This document shows, piece by piece, positions 16,652 through 26,075 of a stretch of 64,000 bases of DNA. The stretch covers positions 124,001 to 188,000 of the forward strand of contig VAFL01000005.1 in assembly GCA_005768755.1 (NCBI GenBank). The letters are read 5' to 3'. This stretch comes from Paracoccus denitrificans. GTDB taxonomy: Bacteria > Pseudomonadota > Alphaproteobacteria > Rhodobacterales > Rhodobacteraceae. The translations under genes were made by a program, and so were the position numbers. Position 1 is the stretch's first letter. Every line of letters starts with the position of its first letter. A model generated the notes under the pieces. The model was not told the DNA's origin. It saw nothing but the letters and a program-made list of their open reading frames with translations, and did no database searches.

Positions 16652-19459
16652 ATGTCCACCTCATTCGGCAAGGGCCATCACCTTCATCTGATCGACGGAT
16701 CGGCCTTCATCTTTCGCGCATTCCACGCGCTGCCGCCGCTGACCCGCAAATCGGACGGCCTGCCCATCGGCGCGGTCGCCGGTTTCAGCAACATGCTGTG
16801 GAAATATGTGCAGGACGCCAGGGGCGCGGACGCACCGACCCATGTCGCGGTGATCTTCGATCACAGTTCCAAAACATTCCGCAACGACATCTTCGCAGAC
16901 TACAAAGCCAACCGCCCGCCCTTGCCCGAGGAACTGAAGCCCCAGTTTCCGCTGACGCGCGAGGCCACACGTGCCTTCAATATCGCCTGCATTGAGATTG
17001 AAAGCTATGAGGCCGACGACATCATCGCCACGCTGGCCTGTCAGGCCCGGGATGCTGGCGGGCGCGCGACGATCATCAGTTCCGACAAGGACCTGATGCA
17101 GCTTGTGGGTGACGGTGTCGTCATGCTGGACCCGATCAAGAACAAGGAGATCGGCCCCGAGGAGGTCGAGGAGAAGTTCGGCGTCGGTCCCGACCGCGTC
17201 GTCGACATTCAGGCACTTGCGGGCGACAGCGTCGATAACGTGCCCGGTGCACCGGGCATCGGGATCAAGACCGCCGCGCTGCTGATCAACGAATACGGCG
17301 ATCTGGAAAACCTGCTGGCCAACGCCGATCAGATCAAGCAGCCCAAGCGCCGCCAGACGCTGATTGATTTTGCAGACCAGATTCGTGTCTCGAAGCGGTT
17401 GGTGGAACTGGATTGTGACACGCCGCTGGATTTCAGTATCGACACGTTGGAAATCGCTGATCCTGATCCCGAAACTCTGCTGGGCTTCCTGACCCAGATG
17501 GAGTTTCGCACCTTGTCCAATCGCGTCGCCGAAAGGTTCGCGGTCGAGGCCCCGGTCATCGCTGAAAAGCCCGCGGCCAGCACCTCGACGGCGGCGACGG
17601 GTCCGGATTGGCCAGCGATCGACATCGCGAATTACCAGACCGTCACCAATGAAGCTGATCTTGAAACCTGGATTGCCAGCATTCGCGATCTGGGCGCGGT
17701 CGCCATCGACACCGAGACGACGGGCCTGAACGAAATGACGGCGGATCTGGTCGGGATTTCGCTTTGCACGGGACCGGGTATGGCCTGCTATATCCCAGTC
17801 GGGCATGTGGCGGGCGGGGCGGACCTGTTCAGCACGGGCGCATTGGTTGAAGGTCAGTTGCCGCTTGAGCTGGTGCTGGACCGGCTTAAACCCGTGCTGG
17901 AAGATGCGGCGATCCTGAAGATCGGTCAGAACATCAAATACGACTGGAAGATGCTTGCCCGCCACGGCATCCGCATGGCGCCGATCGAGGACACGATGCT
18001 GATGTCCTATGCGCTTGGCGCCGATCTGTTCGGTCATGGCATGGACGTGCTGGCCGAGCGTGTGCTGGACCACAAGACCCAGCCGATCAAGGACCTGATC
18101 GGATCGGGCAAGAACCAGATCACCTTCGATCAGGTGCCGCTGGACCGTGCAACCCCCTATGCAGGCGAAGATGCCGAGGTGACCTGGCGATTGTGGCAAA
18201 TGCTGCGCCCGCAACTGCCCGTGAACGCTGTGACGACGGCTTACGAAACGCTCGAACGGCCGATGGTTCCCGTGCTGGCCGACATGGAAATGGCCGGGAT
18301 CAAGGTCGATCCCGAACACCTTGCGCGCATGTCCAACGTTTTCGCGCAGAAGATGGCCGGGCTGGAGGATGAAATCCACGAGCTTGCGGGGATGAAATTC
18401 AATGTCGGCTCGCCCAAGCAACTGGGTGAGATCCTGTTCGACCAGATGGGCCTGTCGGGCGGCAAGCAGGGCAAGACCGGCGCTTATTCCACAAGCGCCG
18501 ATGTGCTGGAAGATCTGGCGGCAGAAGGCCATGATCTTCCCGCGCGCGTGCTGGACTGGCGGCAGATGTCGAAACTGAAATCGACCTATACGGACGCGCT
18601 CCAGACCCATGTGAATGGCGATACGGGTCGCGTTCATACAAGCTATGCTATTGCGGGCGCGGCAACCGGTCGGCTTGCCTCGACCGAGCCGAACCTGCAG
18701 AATATCCCGATCCGCACCGATGAGGGCCGCCGCATCCGCGAGGCGTTCATCGCGACGCCGGGCCACAAGCTGGTCAGTCTGGATTACAGCCAGATCGAGT
18801 TGCGCGTGCTGGCCCATGTTGCCGACATCCCGGCACTGAAACAGGCGTTTCGCGACGGGATCGACATTCACGCCATGACTGCCAGCCAGATGTTCGGCGT
18901 GCCGGTCGAGGGCATGGACCCGATGATCCGCCGGCAGGCAAAGGCGATCAATTTCGGTGTGATCTATGGCATTTCCGGTTTTGGTCTGGCCCGCAACCTG
19001 CGCATTCCGCGGGCCGAGGCGCAGGCCTTCATTGACACCTATTTCCAGCGCTTTCCAGAAATTCGCGCCTATATGGACCAGACCATCGCCAATGCGAAAC
19101 GCGACGGCTTCGTGCGCACCATCTTCGGGCGGCGCATTCCGACGCCGGGGATCAATTCGAACGGCCCGCAGGCCGGCGGGGCGAAGCGGGCAGCGATCAA
19201 CGCGCCCATTCAGGGTGCCGCCGCCGACATCATCCGCCGCGCCATGATCCGCATGCCCGATGCCGTCAACGGCCTGCCCGCCAAGATGTTGCTGCAGGTT
19301 CATGATGAACTTGTCTTCGAGGTCGAGGATGGATCGGTCGACAAACTAATCGCTGCTGCGCGCGACGTCATGGAAGGTGCGGCCGAGCCGGCGGTGAAGC
19401 TGTCCGTTCCGCTGGTGGTCGATGCAGGCGTGGGCATGAACTGGGCAGAGGCACATTGA
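16652..19459 (+). CDS. polA: DNA polymerase I
   Basis: 935 residues; the start at 16652 follows AAAAGGAGCC. Domains in order are the 5'-3' flap exonuclease (about 1-290, with HLIDGSAFIFRAFHAL), a 3'-5' proofreading domain (about 325-520) and the family A polymerase (about 540-935). Proofreading residues look intact (AIDTETTGL, NIKYDWKML, YAGEDAEVTW). Polymerase motifs A (SLDYSQIELRVL), B (RRQAKAINFGVIYG) and C (LQVHDELVFEV) are present. It fills gaps in repair and removes RNA primers. The stop codon shares a base with the start of the metal transporter gene (TGATG). Confidence 0.97.
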   Translation: MSTSFGKGHHLHLIDGSAFIFRAFHALPPLTRKSDGLPIGAVAGFSNMLWKYVQDARGADAPTHVAVIFDHSSKTFRNDIFADYKANRPPLPEELKPQFPLTREATRAFNIACIEIESYEADDIIATLACQARDAGGRATIISSDKDLMQLVGDGVVMLDPIKNKEIGPEEVEEKFGVGPDRVVDIQALAGDSVDNVPGAPGIGIKTAALLINEYGDLENLLANADQIKQPKRRQTLIDFADQIRVSKRLVELDCDTPLDFSIDTLEIADPDPETLLGFLTQMEFRTLSNRVAERFAVEAPVIAEKPAASTSTAATGPDWPAIDIANYQTVTNEADLETWIASIRDLGAVAIDTETTGLNEMTADLVGISLCTGPGMACYIPVGHVAGGADLFSTGALVEGQLPLELVLDRLKPVLEDAAILKIGQNIKYDWKMLARHGIRMAPIEDTMLMSYALGADLFGHGMDVLAERVLDHKTQPIKDLIGSGKNQITFDQVPLDRATPYAGEDAEVTWRLWQMLRPQLPVNAVTTAYETLERPMVPVLADMEMAGIKVDPEHLARMSNVFAQKMAGLEDEIHELAGMKFNVGSPKQLGEILFDQMGLSGGKQGKTGAYSTSADVLEDLAAEGHDLPARVLDWRQMSKLKSTYTDALQTHVNGDTGRVHTSYAIAGAATGRLASTEPNLQNIPIRTDEGRRIREAFIATPGHKLVSLDYSQIELRVLAHVADIPALKQAFRDGIDIHAMTASQMFGVPVEGMDPMIRRQAKAINFGVIYGISGFGLARNLRIPRAEAQAFIDTYFQRFPEIRAYMDQTIANAKRDGFVRTIFGRRIPTPGINSNGPQAGGAKRAAINAPIQGAAADIIRRAMIRMPDAVNGLPAKMLLQVHDELVFEVEDGSVDKLIAAARDVMEGAAEPAVKLSVPLVVDAGVGMNWAEAH

Positions 19460-20424
19460 TGGCACATGATCACGATCACGATCACGGGACAGGCGGCGAT
19501 CACGCCGGGCACGATCACGGCCATGGCCATGGCGGGCACGGCCATCACCATGGGCTGGACAGCGACCGCGCGATCCTGTGGGCGGTGATCGTCAATCTGG
19601 GCCTGACCGCTGCGCAGATCATCGGTGGCTACTGGGCGGATTCTGTCGCGCTGATCGCAGACGGGGTGCACAATCTGTCAGACGCAATGGCGCTTGTGCT
19701 GGCATATGGTGCGCGCCGACTGGCGCAGCGCGGCGCGTCGCCAGAAATGAGCTTTGGCTGGCAGAGATCTGAAATCATTGCGGCTTTCATAAATTATGCC
19801 AGCCTGGTCGTGATCTCGCTCTGGCTTGGATACGAGGCGGTGATGCGCCTTGCCGATCCGCCGGCCGTGGCGGGCGGGATCGTCATGGCGCTGGCGGGAT
19901 TGGCAGTGGTCATCGACCTTGGCACCGCAGCCCTTGTCTGGCGCAGCGCCAAGGACAGCCTGAACCTGCGTGCGGCGCTACTTCATAATCTGACCGATGC
20001 GGGCGTCTCGGTCGCGGTGATTGTGGGCGGTGCGCTTGTCTGGGCGTTTGGCTGGAACCGTGTCGATCCGATCCTGACGATCCTGATCTCGATCGTGATC
20101 CTGATCCATGTCGCGGGCGACATTCGCCCCGTGTTGCGCATCCTGATGCTGGGCGCGCCCCCCGGCACAGATGCGGGTGAGGTGAAGGCCGCGATGGAAG
20201 CCCTTCCCGGGGTGACCGAGGCCCACCACCTGCATCTGTGGCAGATCGACGAAAAGCGAAGCTCTGCCGAGATGCATCTGGTGATCGCGGAGAAGGTTGA
20301 TTTCGCTGAAGTCATAGCCAGCGCCAAGCAGGTGCTGGCCACAAGGTTCAGTATAAACCATGCCACGATCGAGGTTGAACGCGCAGACAGCGGCTGCGCT
20401 GCACCTTCCGACACGGCGCATTAG
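19459..20424 (+). CDS. Cation diffusion facilitator (CDF) metal efflux transporter
   Basis: 321 residues; the ATG at 19459 overlaps the polA stop. The first 35 residues are very His- and Asp-rich (DHDHDHG, GHGHGGHGHHHG), a metal-sensing or buffering tail. Six membrane spans follow, with the HxxxD-type site LIADGVHNLSDAM in span 2 and LLHNLTDAGVSVAV in span 5, the zinc site of ZitB/CzcD-like exporters. The cytoplasmic C-terminal domain (about 210-305) has the HHLHLWQID segment of this branch. It probably exports zinc, perhaps cobalt or cadmium, in exchange for protons. It ends 3 bp from the convergent DUF2125 gene. Confidence 0.92.
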   Translation: MAHDHDHDHGTGGDHAGHDHGHGHGGHGHHHGLDSDRAILWAVIVNLGLTAAQIIGGYWADSVALIADGVHNLSDAMALVLAYGARRLAQRGASPEMSFGWQRSEIIAAFINYASLVVISLWLGYEAVMRLADPPAVAGGIVMALAGLAVVIDLGTAALVWRSAKDSLNLRAALLHNLTDAGVSVAVIVGGALVWAFGWNRVDPILTILISIVILIHVAGDIRPVLRILMLGAPPGTDAGEVKAAMEALPGVTEAHHLHLWQIDEKRSSAEMHLVIAEKVDFAEVIASAKQVLATRFSINHATIEVERADSGCAAPSDTAH

Positions 20425-20427
20425 GGA

Positions 20428-21474
20428 TCAGAAACCAGCGATACGGGGGGCCGGGCCAAGCGGGATCGGGCCAAGGCGCATGATGCCATTGCCGAAAAAG
20501 ATCGGCAGCCTGACCTCTCCCGGCCCGGCTTGCGGCAACGTAACCTCCTCCTCGGCGATATTATCGGCAGGATCGTTAACGTTCGCGGTGTCCGCCGGCG
20601 CGGTCTCGTCGGTCTTGGCCGCGAGGTTGATCATCAGGGTCTGCAAAGGCGTCGCTATCTCGGGCGTCAGCAGCCCCGCTGCAACGGCTGTGTCAACAAA
20701 TGCGGGGCCGTCAGACGTGTAGATCGCCGCCTGTCCCTGGGCGAGGCCGTCTTCATCAGCCTCGACCCGCGCAGCAAGGCGGGCCGTCATATCCCCCAGG
20801 CTGACCGTCAGGTCTTGCGTCTGCAACCCGGTGGGTTGCGGCGGCGGGACGCTTCCTTCCAGAACCGTCCGGTCGGGAAGCCTGTCAAGCCAGACCTGAA
20901 TGGCCCCGCTGATATCCAGCGTCTCGGGAAGCGACCCGGATACGAGGCCCGCACCATCCAGATCGATCCGGTAAGCTGCGGCCGAACCGGCAGGGGCGGC
21001 CCCGCCCATATGGGTCAGGCGCGCCGTCACGGTCAGCGCTTCAAACAGTGCGGCCTGATTCAGCGTCATTTCGCGGCCCGCGATGCGAACCTGGCTGACC
21101 GCCATCCCGCGCGTGGGGTCTATCCTCGCCTCTGCCTGTCCATTGCCAAGGGCGATGGCAGTTTCTGCGCCATCGACTTGCTGAACTGTCACGTTCCGGG
21201 GCAGGTCCAGCGTCAGCGTTGTCGGCGAGCGAAGTCGGACATAGGCGTCCAGCCCGCTCAGGCTTGCGGTGCCGGATGCGCCGTCAGCGACCTCGATATC
21301 CTGCAGATGCAGCCCGATCCGTCCCGGCTGGCGCAGGGCCGAGACGCTGGCCGACATATCCTGCCGTGCGGCAATGACGTCGCGCGCCGCACCGCTTAGC
21401 CAGGATTCGCCGGCGAACCAGGCGCCCCCAAGAATGATCGCGAGAATTGCCAATCCGAACAGCAGTTTGCGCAT
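20428..21474 (-). CDS. DUF2125 domain-containing exported or membrane-anchored protein
   Basis: 348 residues from the ATG at 21474, which has GGAG upstream. MRKLLFGLAILAIILGGAWF is a signal peptide or single anchor. The rest is beta-rich and periplasmic, matching DUF2125, a family of alphaproteobacteria with no known function, with the GLDAYVRLRSPTTL and RVEADEDGLAQG type repeats. It has an acidic stretch near 300-325. The gene is divergent from the ChaC-like gene across 78 bp and convergent with the CDF transporter gene. Function unknown; a lipid or envelope-transport role is possible from its similarity in shape to AsmA-like proteins. Confidence 0.8.
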   Translation of the reverse strand: MRKLLFGLAILAIILGGAWFAGESWLSGAARDVIAARQDMSASVSALRQPGRIGLHLQDIEVADGASGTASLSGLDAYVRLRSPTTLTLDLPRNVTVQQVDGAETAIALGNGQAEARIDPTRGMAVSQVRIAGREMTLNQAALFEALTVTARLTHMGGAAPAGSAAAYRIDLDGAGLVSGSLPETLDISGAIQVWLDRLPDRTVLEGSVPPPQPTGLQTQDLTVSLGDMTARLAARVEADEDGLAQGQAAIYTSDGPAFVDTAVAAGLLTPEIATPLQTLMINLAAKTDETAPADTANVNDPADNIAEEEVTLPQAGPGEVRLPIFFGNGIMRLGPIPLGPAPRIAGF

Positions 21475-21552
21475 TGTCGTCTCCGTTCTGTTGGCGGCCG
21501 CTTGAACCGCCGGCATGTAAGCCTAGAATGGGTGCTGAGGAAAGAGGCAGGC

Positions 21553-22089
21553 ATGCGCGATCAGAACTGGTTGTTTGCTTACGGTTCGCTGATGTGGGAT
21601 CCGGGCTTTGACGTGGTCGAACGGGCCGTCGCGACTGTCGAGGGGTTCCATCGCAGCTTTTGCCTGCGTTCAGTCGAATATCGGGGAACGCTTGAAAGCC
21701 CGGGCCTTGTATTGGGGCTTGATGCGACGGAAGGTGCAAGTTGCAAGGGGGTGGCGCTGCGCGTCAGCGACGCCGACTGGCCGCGTGTCCTGGCGGATGT
21801 CCGCGCGCGTGAACTTCTGACCGATGCCTACCGCGAGGAGATTCTGCCTTTGCATCTGGATGATGGCCGAGAGGTGAATGCCGTGGCCTACGTCATGCAG
21901 CGCGATCACTGGCAATATGCGGGCGGGCTGTCCGCCGATGAACAAGCGCGCATAATCGCGGGCGCCGAAGGCGGGCGGGGGCCAAACCGGGATTACCTTT
22001 ACAACACCGCTGCGCATCTGGCGCAGAACGGCCTTCCAGACCCCGATATGGAAGCACTTGCCGCAGAGGTCAGGCGCCTATGCGGTTGA
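21553..22089 (+). CDS. Gamma-glutamylcyclotransferase, ChaC-like
   Basis: 178 residues. The start at 21553 follows GAGGCAGGC. FAYGSLMWDPGF at residue 7 is the substrate-binding motif of the ChaC group, which cleaves the gamma-glutamyl bond of glutathione to 5-oxoproline and Cys-Gly in the cytoplasm. An acidic residue pair in REE (near 95) and GPNRDYLYNT toward the end are typical of the fold. It is followed 80 bp later by the ExbB/OmpA-like pair, so the whole set may be one transcript, although the link between them is not obvious. Confidence 0.85.
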   Translation: MRDQNWLFAYGSLMWDPGFDVVERAVATVEGFHRSFCLRSVEYRGTLESPGLVLGLDATEGASCKGVALRVSDADWPRVLADVRARELLTDAYREEILPLHLDDGREVNAVAYVMQRDHWQYAGGLSADEQARIIAGAEGGRGPNRDYLYNTAAHLAQNGLPDPDMEALAAEVRRLCG

Positions 22090-22168
22090 AATTTCGATTG
22101 AACGCTTGGCAGACCCGGCGAGGCTGCTAAACTCTGCCCTAAGTGCAAAGCCTGCCCGGAGACGCGAG

Positions 22169-23728
22169 ATGAGCACCGAGACGCCGCCAGAAGGTAAGCC
22201 TTCCGCCGATCCGTCCACCGCCGAGGGCGGCGATGGCGCTGCGGCCGAAGCTGGCCGCCAACGCGCCGGGCGCAGCGTAGCCGATCCTGCGCCGCGGCCG
22301 ACGCGACGACTGACCGCACGTCGCGCGCAGGAAAAGCGTCTGGCGCAGCCTCATTTCAGCCAGCCTGTCCGCCAGATCGTGCTGATGCTGATGGTAGCGG
22401 CCCTGACCGTTGCCGGGGGATGGTTCGCATATAGCAGGATCCTGCCGATCTTCGCGGCGAACCCGTGGTTGAACGGCTTGATCCTGACCGTTTTCGTGAT
22501 CGGCGTGCTGGCATGTTTCTGGCAGGTTGCGCAGCTGATCCAGTCGGTCAGCTGGATCGAACGATTTGCAGAGCGACGCCACAACGCAACCGAACGCGGG
22601 GTCGCGGCGCGCGGCCAGGGCGATGATCACGCGCCGCGTCTTCTTGCGCCGCTGGCGGCATTGCTTGGCGCGCGCGGACCGGTCGGCGGGGTGATCTCGA
22701 CCAGTTCGGCCAGTTCGATCCTGGAATCGGTCGCGACCCGCATCGACGAAGCGCGCGATATCACGCGATATCTTTCCAACCTGCTGATTTTCCTGGGTCT
22801 TCTGGGAACATTCTACGGGCTTGCCACCACTGTTCCGGCCGTTGTCGAAACCATCCGCGCCCTTGCCCCGCAAGAGGGCGAGACGGGATTGCAGGTTTTC
22901 GAAAAGCTGATGACCGGGCTGGAAGCTCAACTAGGTGGCATGGCAACCGCGTTTTCGTCCTCGCTTCTGGGATTGGCCGGGTCGCTTGTCGTGGGCCTGC
23001 TGGAATTGTTCGCGACCCATGGCCAGAACCGCTTCTATCGCGAATTGGAGGAGTGGCTGTCAGGGTTCACCCGCCTGGGAATTGCCGGCGATGATGGTGA
23101 AAAGCTGGATCAGGCCAGCCTGATGGGCTTTCTTGATCAGATCGCGGGCCAGATGGCTGAAATGCAGGCCTTCTACGCCGAACGTGACGAGATCCGCGAG
23201 CAGGAAGCGATCGAAGCCGATGAACGGGTGCTTCTGATGGCGCGGAACGTTGAACGGTTAGGTCAGTTCATGCTGGACGATTCCGAGGCGAATGTCTCGA
23301 ATCTCGGGGAAATGGCCAAGGCCATGGCGCAGATGAACGAGGGGCAGGGTCGTTTGATCCGCGCCGCCGAAGCAGCATCTGACGGGCCGCGCGTCGACAT
23401 GCGCGGTATCGAGGCGGCGCTGACGCGACTGGCAGAAGGGCAGGATCATCTGATCCGCGCCGGAGAGAAGCGGCCCAGTGATCTGGCGGAAACCGCGCGC
23501 GTCATGGCGCGGCTGGCCGATACGCAGGAACAGCTTGCCAGCGTCGCCTCGTCCCGCGCTACGGAAGACCGAGGAGACGAGGAAGCGCGCGTGCATCTGC
23601 GGTCGATCGACGACGCCATCGGCAGGCTGGTCAAGGAAACTGCCGCCGCGCGGCACCTGTCGACCGAAGAGTTGCGGCGCGAAATCGTTGAACTGACGGC
23701 GGCCTTGCGCGCGCTTGGGGGGCAATGA
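22169..23728 (+). CDS. MotA/ExbB-like ion-channel subunit with long cytoplasmic tail
   Basis: 519 residues. An Arg-rich cytoplasmic start leads to membrane spans at about 69-91 and 98-122, a cytoplasmic loop, then spans at about 200-222 and 258-282. FLGLLGTFYGLATTV and GGMATAFSSSLLGLAGSLVVG are the MotA/ExbB/TolQ core that forms a pentameric proton channel. The remaining 230 residues are charged and helical with repeated AKAMAQMNEGQG and ARLADTQEQ segments, a long cytoplasmic coiled-coil tail unusual for simple ExbB. It overlaps the start of the MotB-like gene by 4 nt, as expected of partner subunits. The energy user is unknown. Confidence 0.85.
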   Translation: MSTETPPEGKPSADPSTAEGGDGAAAEAGRQRAGRSVADPAPRPTRRLTARRAQEKRLAQPHFSQPVRQIVLMLMVAALTVAGGWFAYSRILPIFAANPWLNGLILTVFVIGVLACFWQVAQLIQSVSWIERFAERRHNATERGVAARGQGDDHAPRLLAPLAALLGARGPVGGVISTSSASSILESVATRIDEARDITRYLSNLLIFLGLLGTFYGLATTVPAVVETIRALAPQEGETGLQVFEKLMTGLEAQLGGMATAFSSSLLGLAGSLVVGLLELFATHGQNRFYRELEEWLSGFTRLGIAGDDGEKLDQASLMGFLDQIAGQMAEMQAFYAERDEIREQEAIEADERVLLMARNVERLGQFMLDDSEANVSNLGEMAKAMAQMNEGQGRLIRAAEAASDGPRVDMRGIEAALTRLAEGQDHLIRAGEKRPSDLAETARVMARLADTQEQLASVASSRATEDRGDEEARVHLRSIDDAIGRLVKETAAARHLSTEELRREIVELTAALRALGGQ

Positions 23729-25332
23729 TGGCGCTGGCACGCGGCAGAAGCGGCAATCGCTTCTCGGCCACAATCTGGCCGGGCTTCGTCGACGCCATGA
23801 CGGCGCTGCTGATGGTGCTGATGTTCGTCATAACGATCTTCATGGTCGTTCAGTCCGTGCTGCGCGACACCGTCGACCGCCAGGAAAGCGAGTTGGGCCA
23901 GTTGGCCGAGCAGGTGGCCGGTCTGACCGGCACGCTGGCTGTGACACAGGACGAACGCAACGCCGCGCAGGCGGGGCTGGCGGCCGCGCAATCGCAACTG
24001 ACCGATTTCGAAACCCGGGTCGAACGCCTGATCGCCGCCCGCGAGGCAGAAGCGCGCAGGGCCGCCGCAGCAGAAAGTGAACTGACCTCGGCCCAGCAGA
24101 CGCTGGATGCGCGCGAACAGGCACTGGCGCTGAGCGAGCAGACGCTGGCCACGACGCGCGGCTCGCTTGATCGGGCCGAGCAGGCGCTGACGACGGCGCG
24201 GACAGAGATCGACGCGCAGGCCGAAAAAGCACGGTTGGCGGCGGCGCGTAGCGAAGCGTTGGAGCAACTTGCCCGAGACCTGGAAGCGAAAAACGCCGAA
24301 ACCGGCGAAGCGCTCAGTCAAGCGCAGACCCAGCTTGAGGCGGCGGGATCCGACCTGACAGCCGCGGAGCAGGCCCGGCTGACGGAAGCGGCGGCGGCTG
24401 AAGCGCTGCGGCAGAAGCTGCGCGACTCCGAGGCTGAACTGACTGCGATGACCTTGTCGCTTGAACAAAGCCGCAACGAGGCCGAGGAAACGCTGACCCT
24501 TCTGGCGGCTGCCAACGCTGCCAGGGCGCAGCTTGATACCACAGCCCAAAGCAGTGCCGCCGAAGCAGAGCGTCAGGCCGCCTTGCTGGCGCTGGCGCAG
24601 CAACAACTGGCCGGGCAGGAAGAAGCCTCGACCGAAGCGCAGCGCCGTGTCGCGCTTCTGAACGAGCAGGTGGCCGAACTGAACGCACAGCTTGGCACGA
24701 TACAGCGCGCCCTGAATGCCAGCCGAGAGGAGGGTGCAGAGGCCGACATCCGTCTGGAAGAACTGGGTGGACAGCTGAATGCGGCGCTGCTTCGCGCATC
24801 TGAAGAGCAAAGCCGCCGGCTGGAACTGGAAGCGGCCGAGCGCACCCGGCTGGAGGCCGAGGCCGCCGATCTGGCGCGCTACCGTTCGGAATTCTTCGGT
24901 CGGCTGAACCAGATCCTGGAAGGTCGAGAGGGCATTCAGGTCGTGGGCGACCGCTTCGTTTTCCAGTCAGAAGTGCTGTTCGGTCAGGGCGAGGCCACCT
25001 TGTCAGACGCAGGAGAGGCCAGCGTGGCCGGCGTGACCACCATGCTTCAGGAAATTGCAGGCACGATTCCGCCGGAAATCGACTGGGTGATCCGGGTAGA
25101 CGGCCATACCGATTCCATTCCGCTGTCAGGCACCGGCCGCTATCGCGACAATTGGGAGCTCAGTCAGGCGCGTGCCCTTGCGGTGGTGCGCTATATGATA
25201 GACGATCTGGGCTTTCCGGCCGACCGGCTGGCACCGACGGGATTCGCTGATACACGGCCCGTCGCGCCAGAGGATTCGGCCGAAAACCGCGCGCGCAATC
25301 GCCGGATCGAGCTGAAACTGACGGAACGCTGA
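23725..25332 (+). CDS. MotB/TolR/OmpA-like stator partner with a very long periplasmic coiled coil
   Basis: 535 residues. One membrane span near 22-45 starts with PGFVDAMTALLMVLMFV, where D23 lines up with the ion-carrying Asp of MotB and relatives. Residues about 48-385 are almost pure coiled coil (Gln/Glu/Ala/Leu heptads), and about 390-535 form an OmpA-like peptidoglycan-binding domain with RVDGHTDSIPLSG, NWELSQARALAVV and NRRIELKL. The architecture is a motor that binds the cell wall through a rod of about 340 residues. Two adjacent ATGs are possible starts, both overlapping the upstream stop. It is followed by two hydrolases in the same operon. Confidence 0.88.
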   Translation: MMALARGRSGNRFSATIWPGFVDAMTALLMVLMFVITIFMVVQSVLRDTVDRQESELGQLAEQVAGLTGTLAVTQDERNAAQAGLAAAQSQLTDFETRVERLIAAREAEARRAAAAESELTSAQQTLDAREQALALSEQTLATTRGSLDRAEQALTTARTEIDAQAEKARLAAARSEALEQLARDLEAKNAETGEALSQAQTQLEAAGSDLTAAEQARLTEAAAAEALRQKLRDSEAELTAMTLSLEQSRNEAEETLTLLAAANAARAQLDTTAQSSAAEAERQAALLALAQQQLAGQEEASTEAQRRVALLNEQVAELNAQLGTIQRALNASREEGAEADIRLEELGGQLNAALLRASEEQSRRLELEAAERTRLEAEAADLARYRSEFFGRLNQILEGREGIQVVGDRFVFQSEVLFGQGEATLSDAGEASVAGVTTMLQEIAGTIPPEIDWVIRVDGHTDSIPLSGTGRYRDNWELSQARALAVVRYMIDDLGFPADRLAPTGFADTRPVAPEDSAENRARNRRIELKLTER

Positions 25333-26075
25333 TGACCGAATTTCTTGACACACCGCAGGGCAGGCGGATCGCTTATGAACGCCATGCGGGCCAGGCGCCA
25401 GGCGTGCTTTTTCTGGGTGGGTTCAAGTCCGATATGCGCGGATCGAAGGCGGAATTTCTTGCCGATTGGGCACGGCGCACAGGACATGCCTTTTTGCGCT
25501 TCGATTATTCGGGTCACGGCGAATCGGATGGTGAGTTCGAAGCTGGCAGTATCGGCGACTGGTTCGCCGATGCCCTGGCGGTTATCGACGCGTTGACGGA
25601 AGGACCGCAGGTTCTGATCGGATCGTCGATGGGGGGGTGGATTTCGCTGCTTTGCGCACGCGCCCGACCGCACCGGGTGGCCGGGCTGATCGGCATTGCT
25701 GCAGCGCCCGATTTTACAAAGAACGGCTATTGGGCGTCCCTTGACGAGTCTGCCCGAACTGAATTGATGACGGCAGGCCGGATCGAGTTGCCGTCGGAAT
25801 ACGACGATGGGCCTTACGTCATCACCCGCCGCCTTATAGAAGATGGGCAGGATCACCTTGTGCTGGAAAGCCCGCTTGAGCTGCCCTTTCCGGTGCGGCT
25901 GTTCCAAGGCACCGCCGATGCGGACGTGCCCTTGGACTGGGCGCTGCGCTTGCTGGACCACGCGCAGGGCCCGGACATGCGCCTGATGCTGGTCAAGGGG
26001 GCCGATCATCGGTTTTCCTCGCCCGAATGTCTGGCGCTGATCGAGGCGGCGGCTGCCGAGCTTGTTCGTGGCTAA
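25332..26075 (+). CDS. Alpha/beta hydrolase (ABHD10-like)
   Basis: 247 residues. It starts in the stop of the previous gene (TGATG). LFLGGFKSDMRGSKA forms the oxyanion region, GSSMGG carries the nucleophile Ser near residue 99, and an acid in DADVPLDW with His in KGADHRF near 227 completes the triad. The FDYSGHGESDGEF segment is close to mitochondrial/bacterial palmitoyl-thioesterase ABHD10 relatives. No signal peptide is seen, so it acts in the cytoplasm on an ester or thioester. The substrate is unknown. It is coupled to the motor pair and the next hydrolase. Confidence 0.85.
   Translation: MTEFLDTPQGRRIAYERHAGQAPGVLFLGGFKSDMRGSKAEFLADWARRTGHAFLRFDYSGHGESDGEFEAGSIGDWFADALAVIDALTEGPQVLIGSSMGGWISLLCARARPHRVAGLIGIAAAPDFTKNGYWASLDESARTELMTAGRIELPSEYDDGPYVITRRLIEDGQDHLVLESPLELPFPVRLFQGTADADVPLDWALRLLDHAQGPDMRLMLVKGADHRFSSPECLALIEAAAAELVRG

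Noticed and set aside
16661..19303. An 880-codon open frame opposite polA, and similar long frames opposite acs (3018-5081) and typA (29044-31110)
   Set aside because: They are mirror images of high-GC genes with strong codon bias; no ribosome sites, no recognisable domains, and the sense-strand genes are certain.
22169..25332. Zorya anti-phage defence system
   Set aside because: The MotA/MotB-like design is similar, but there are no ZorC, ZorD or ZorE effector genes; neighbours are ChaC and two hydrolases.
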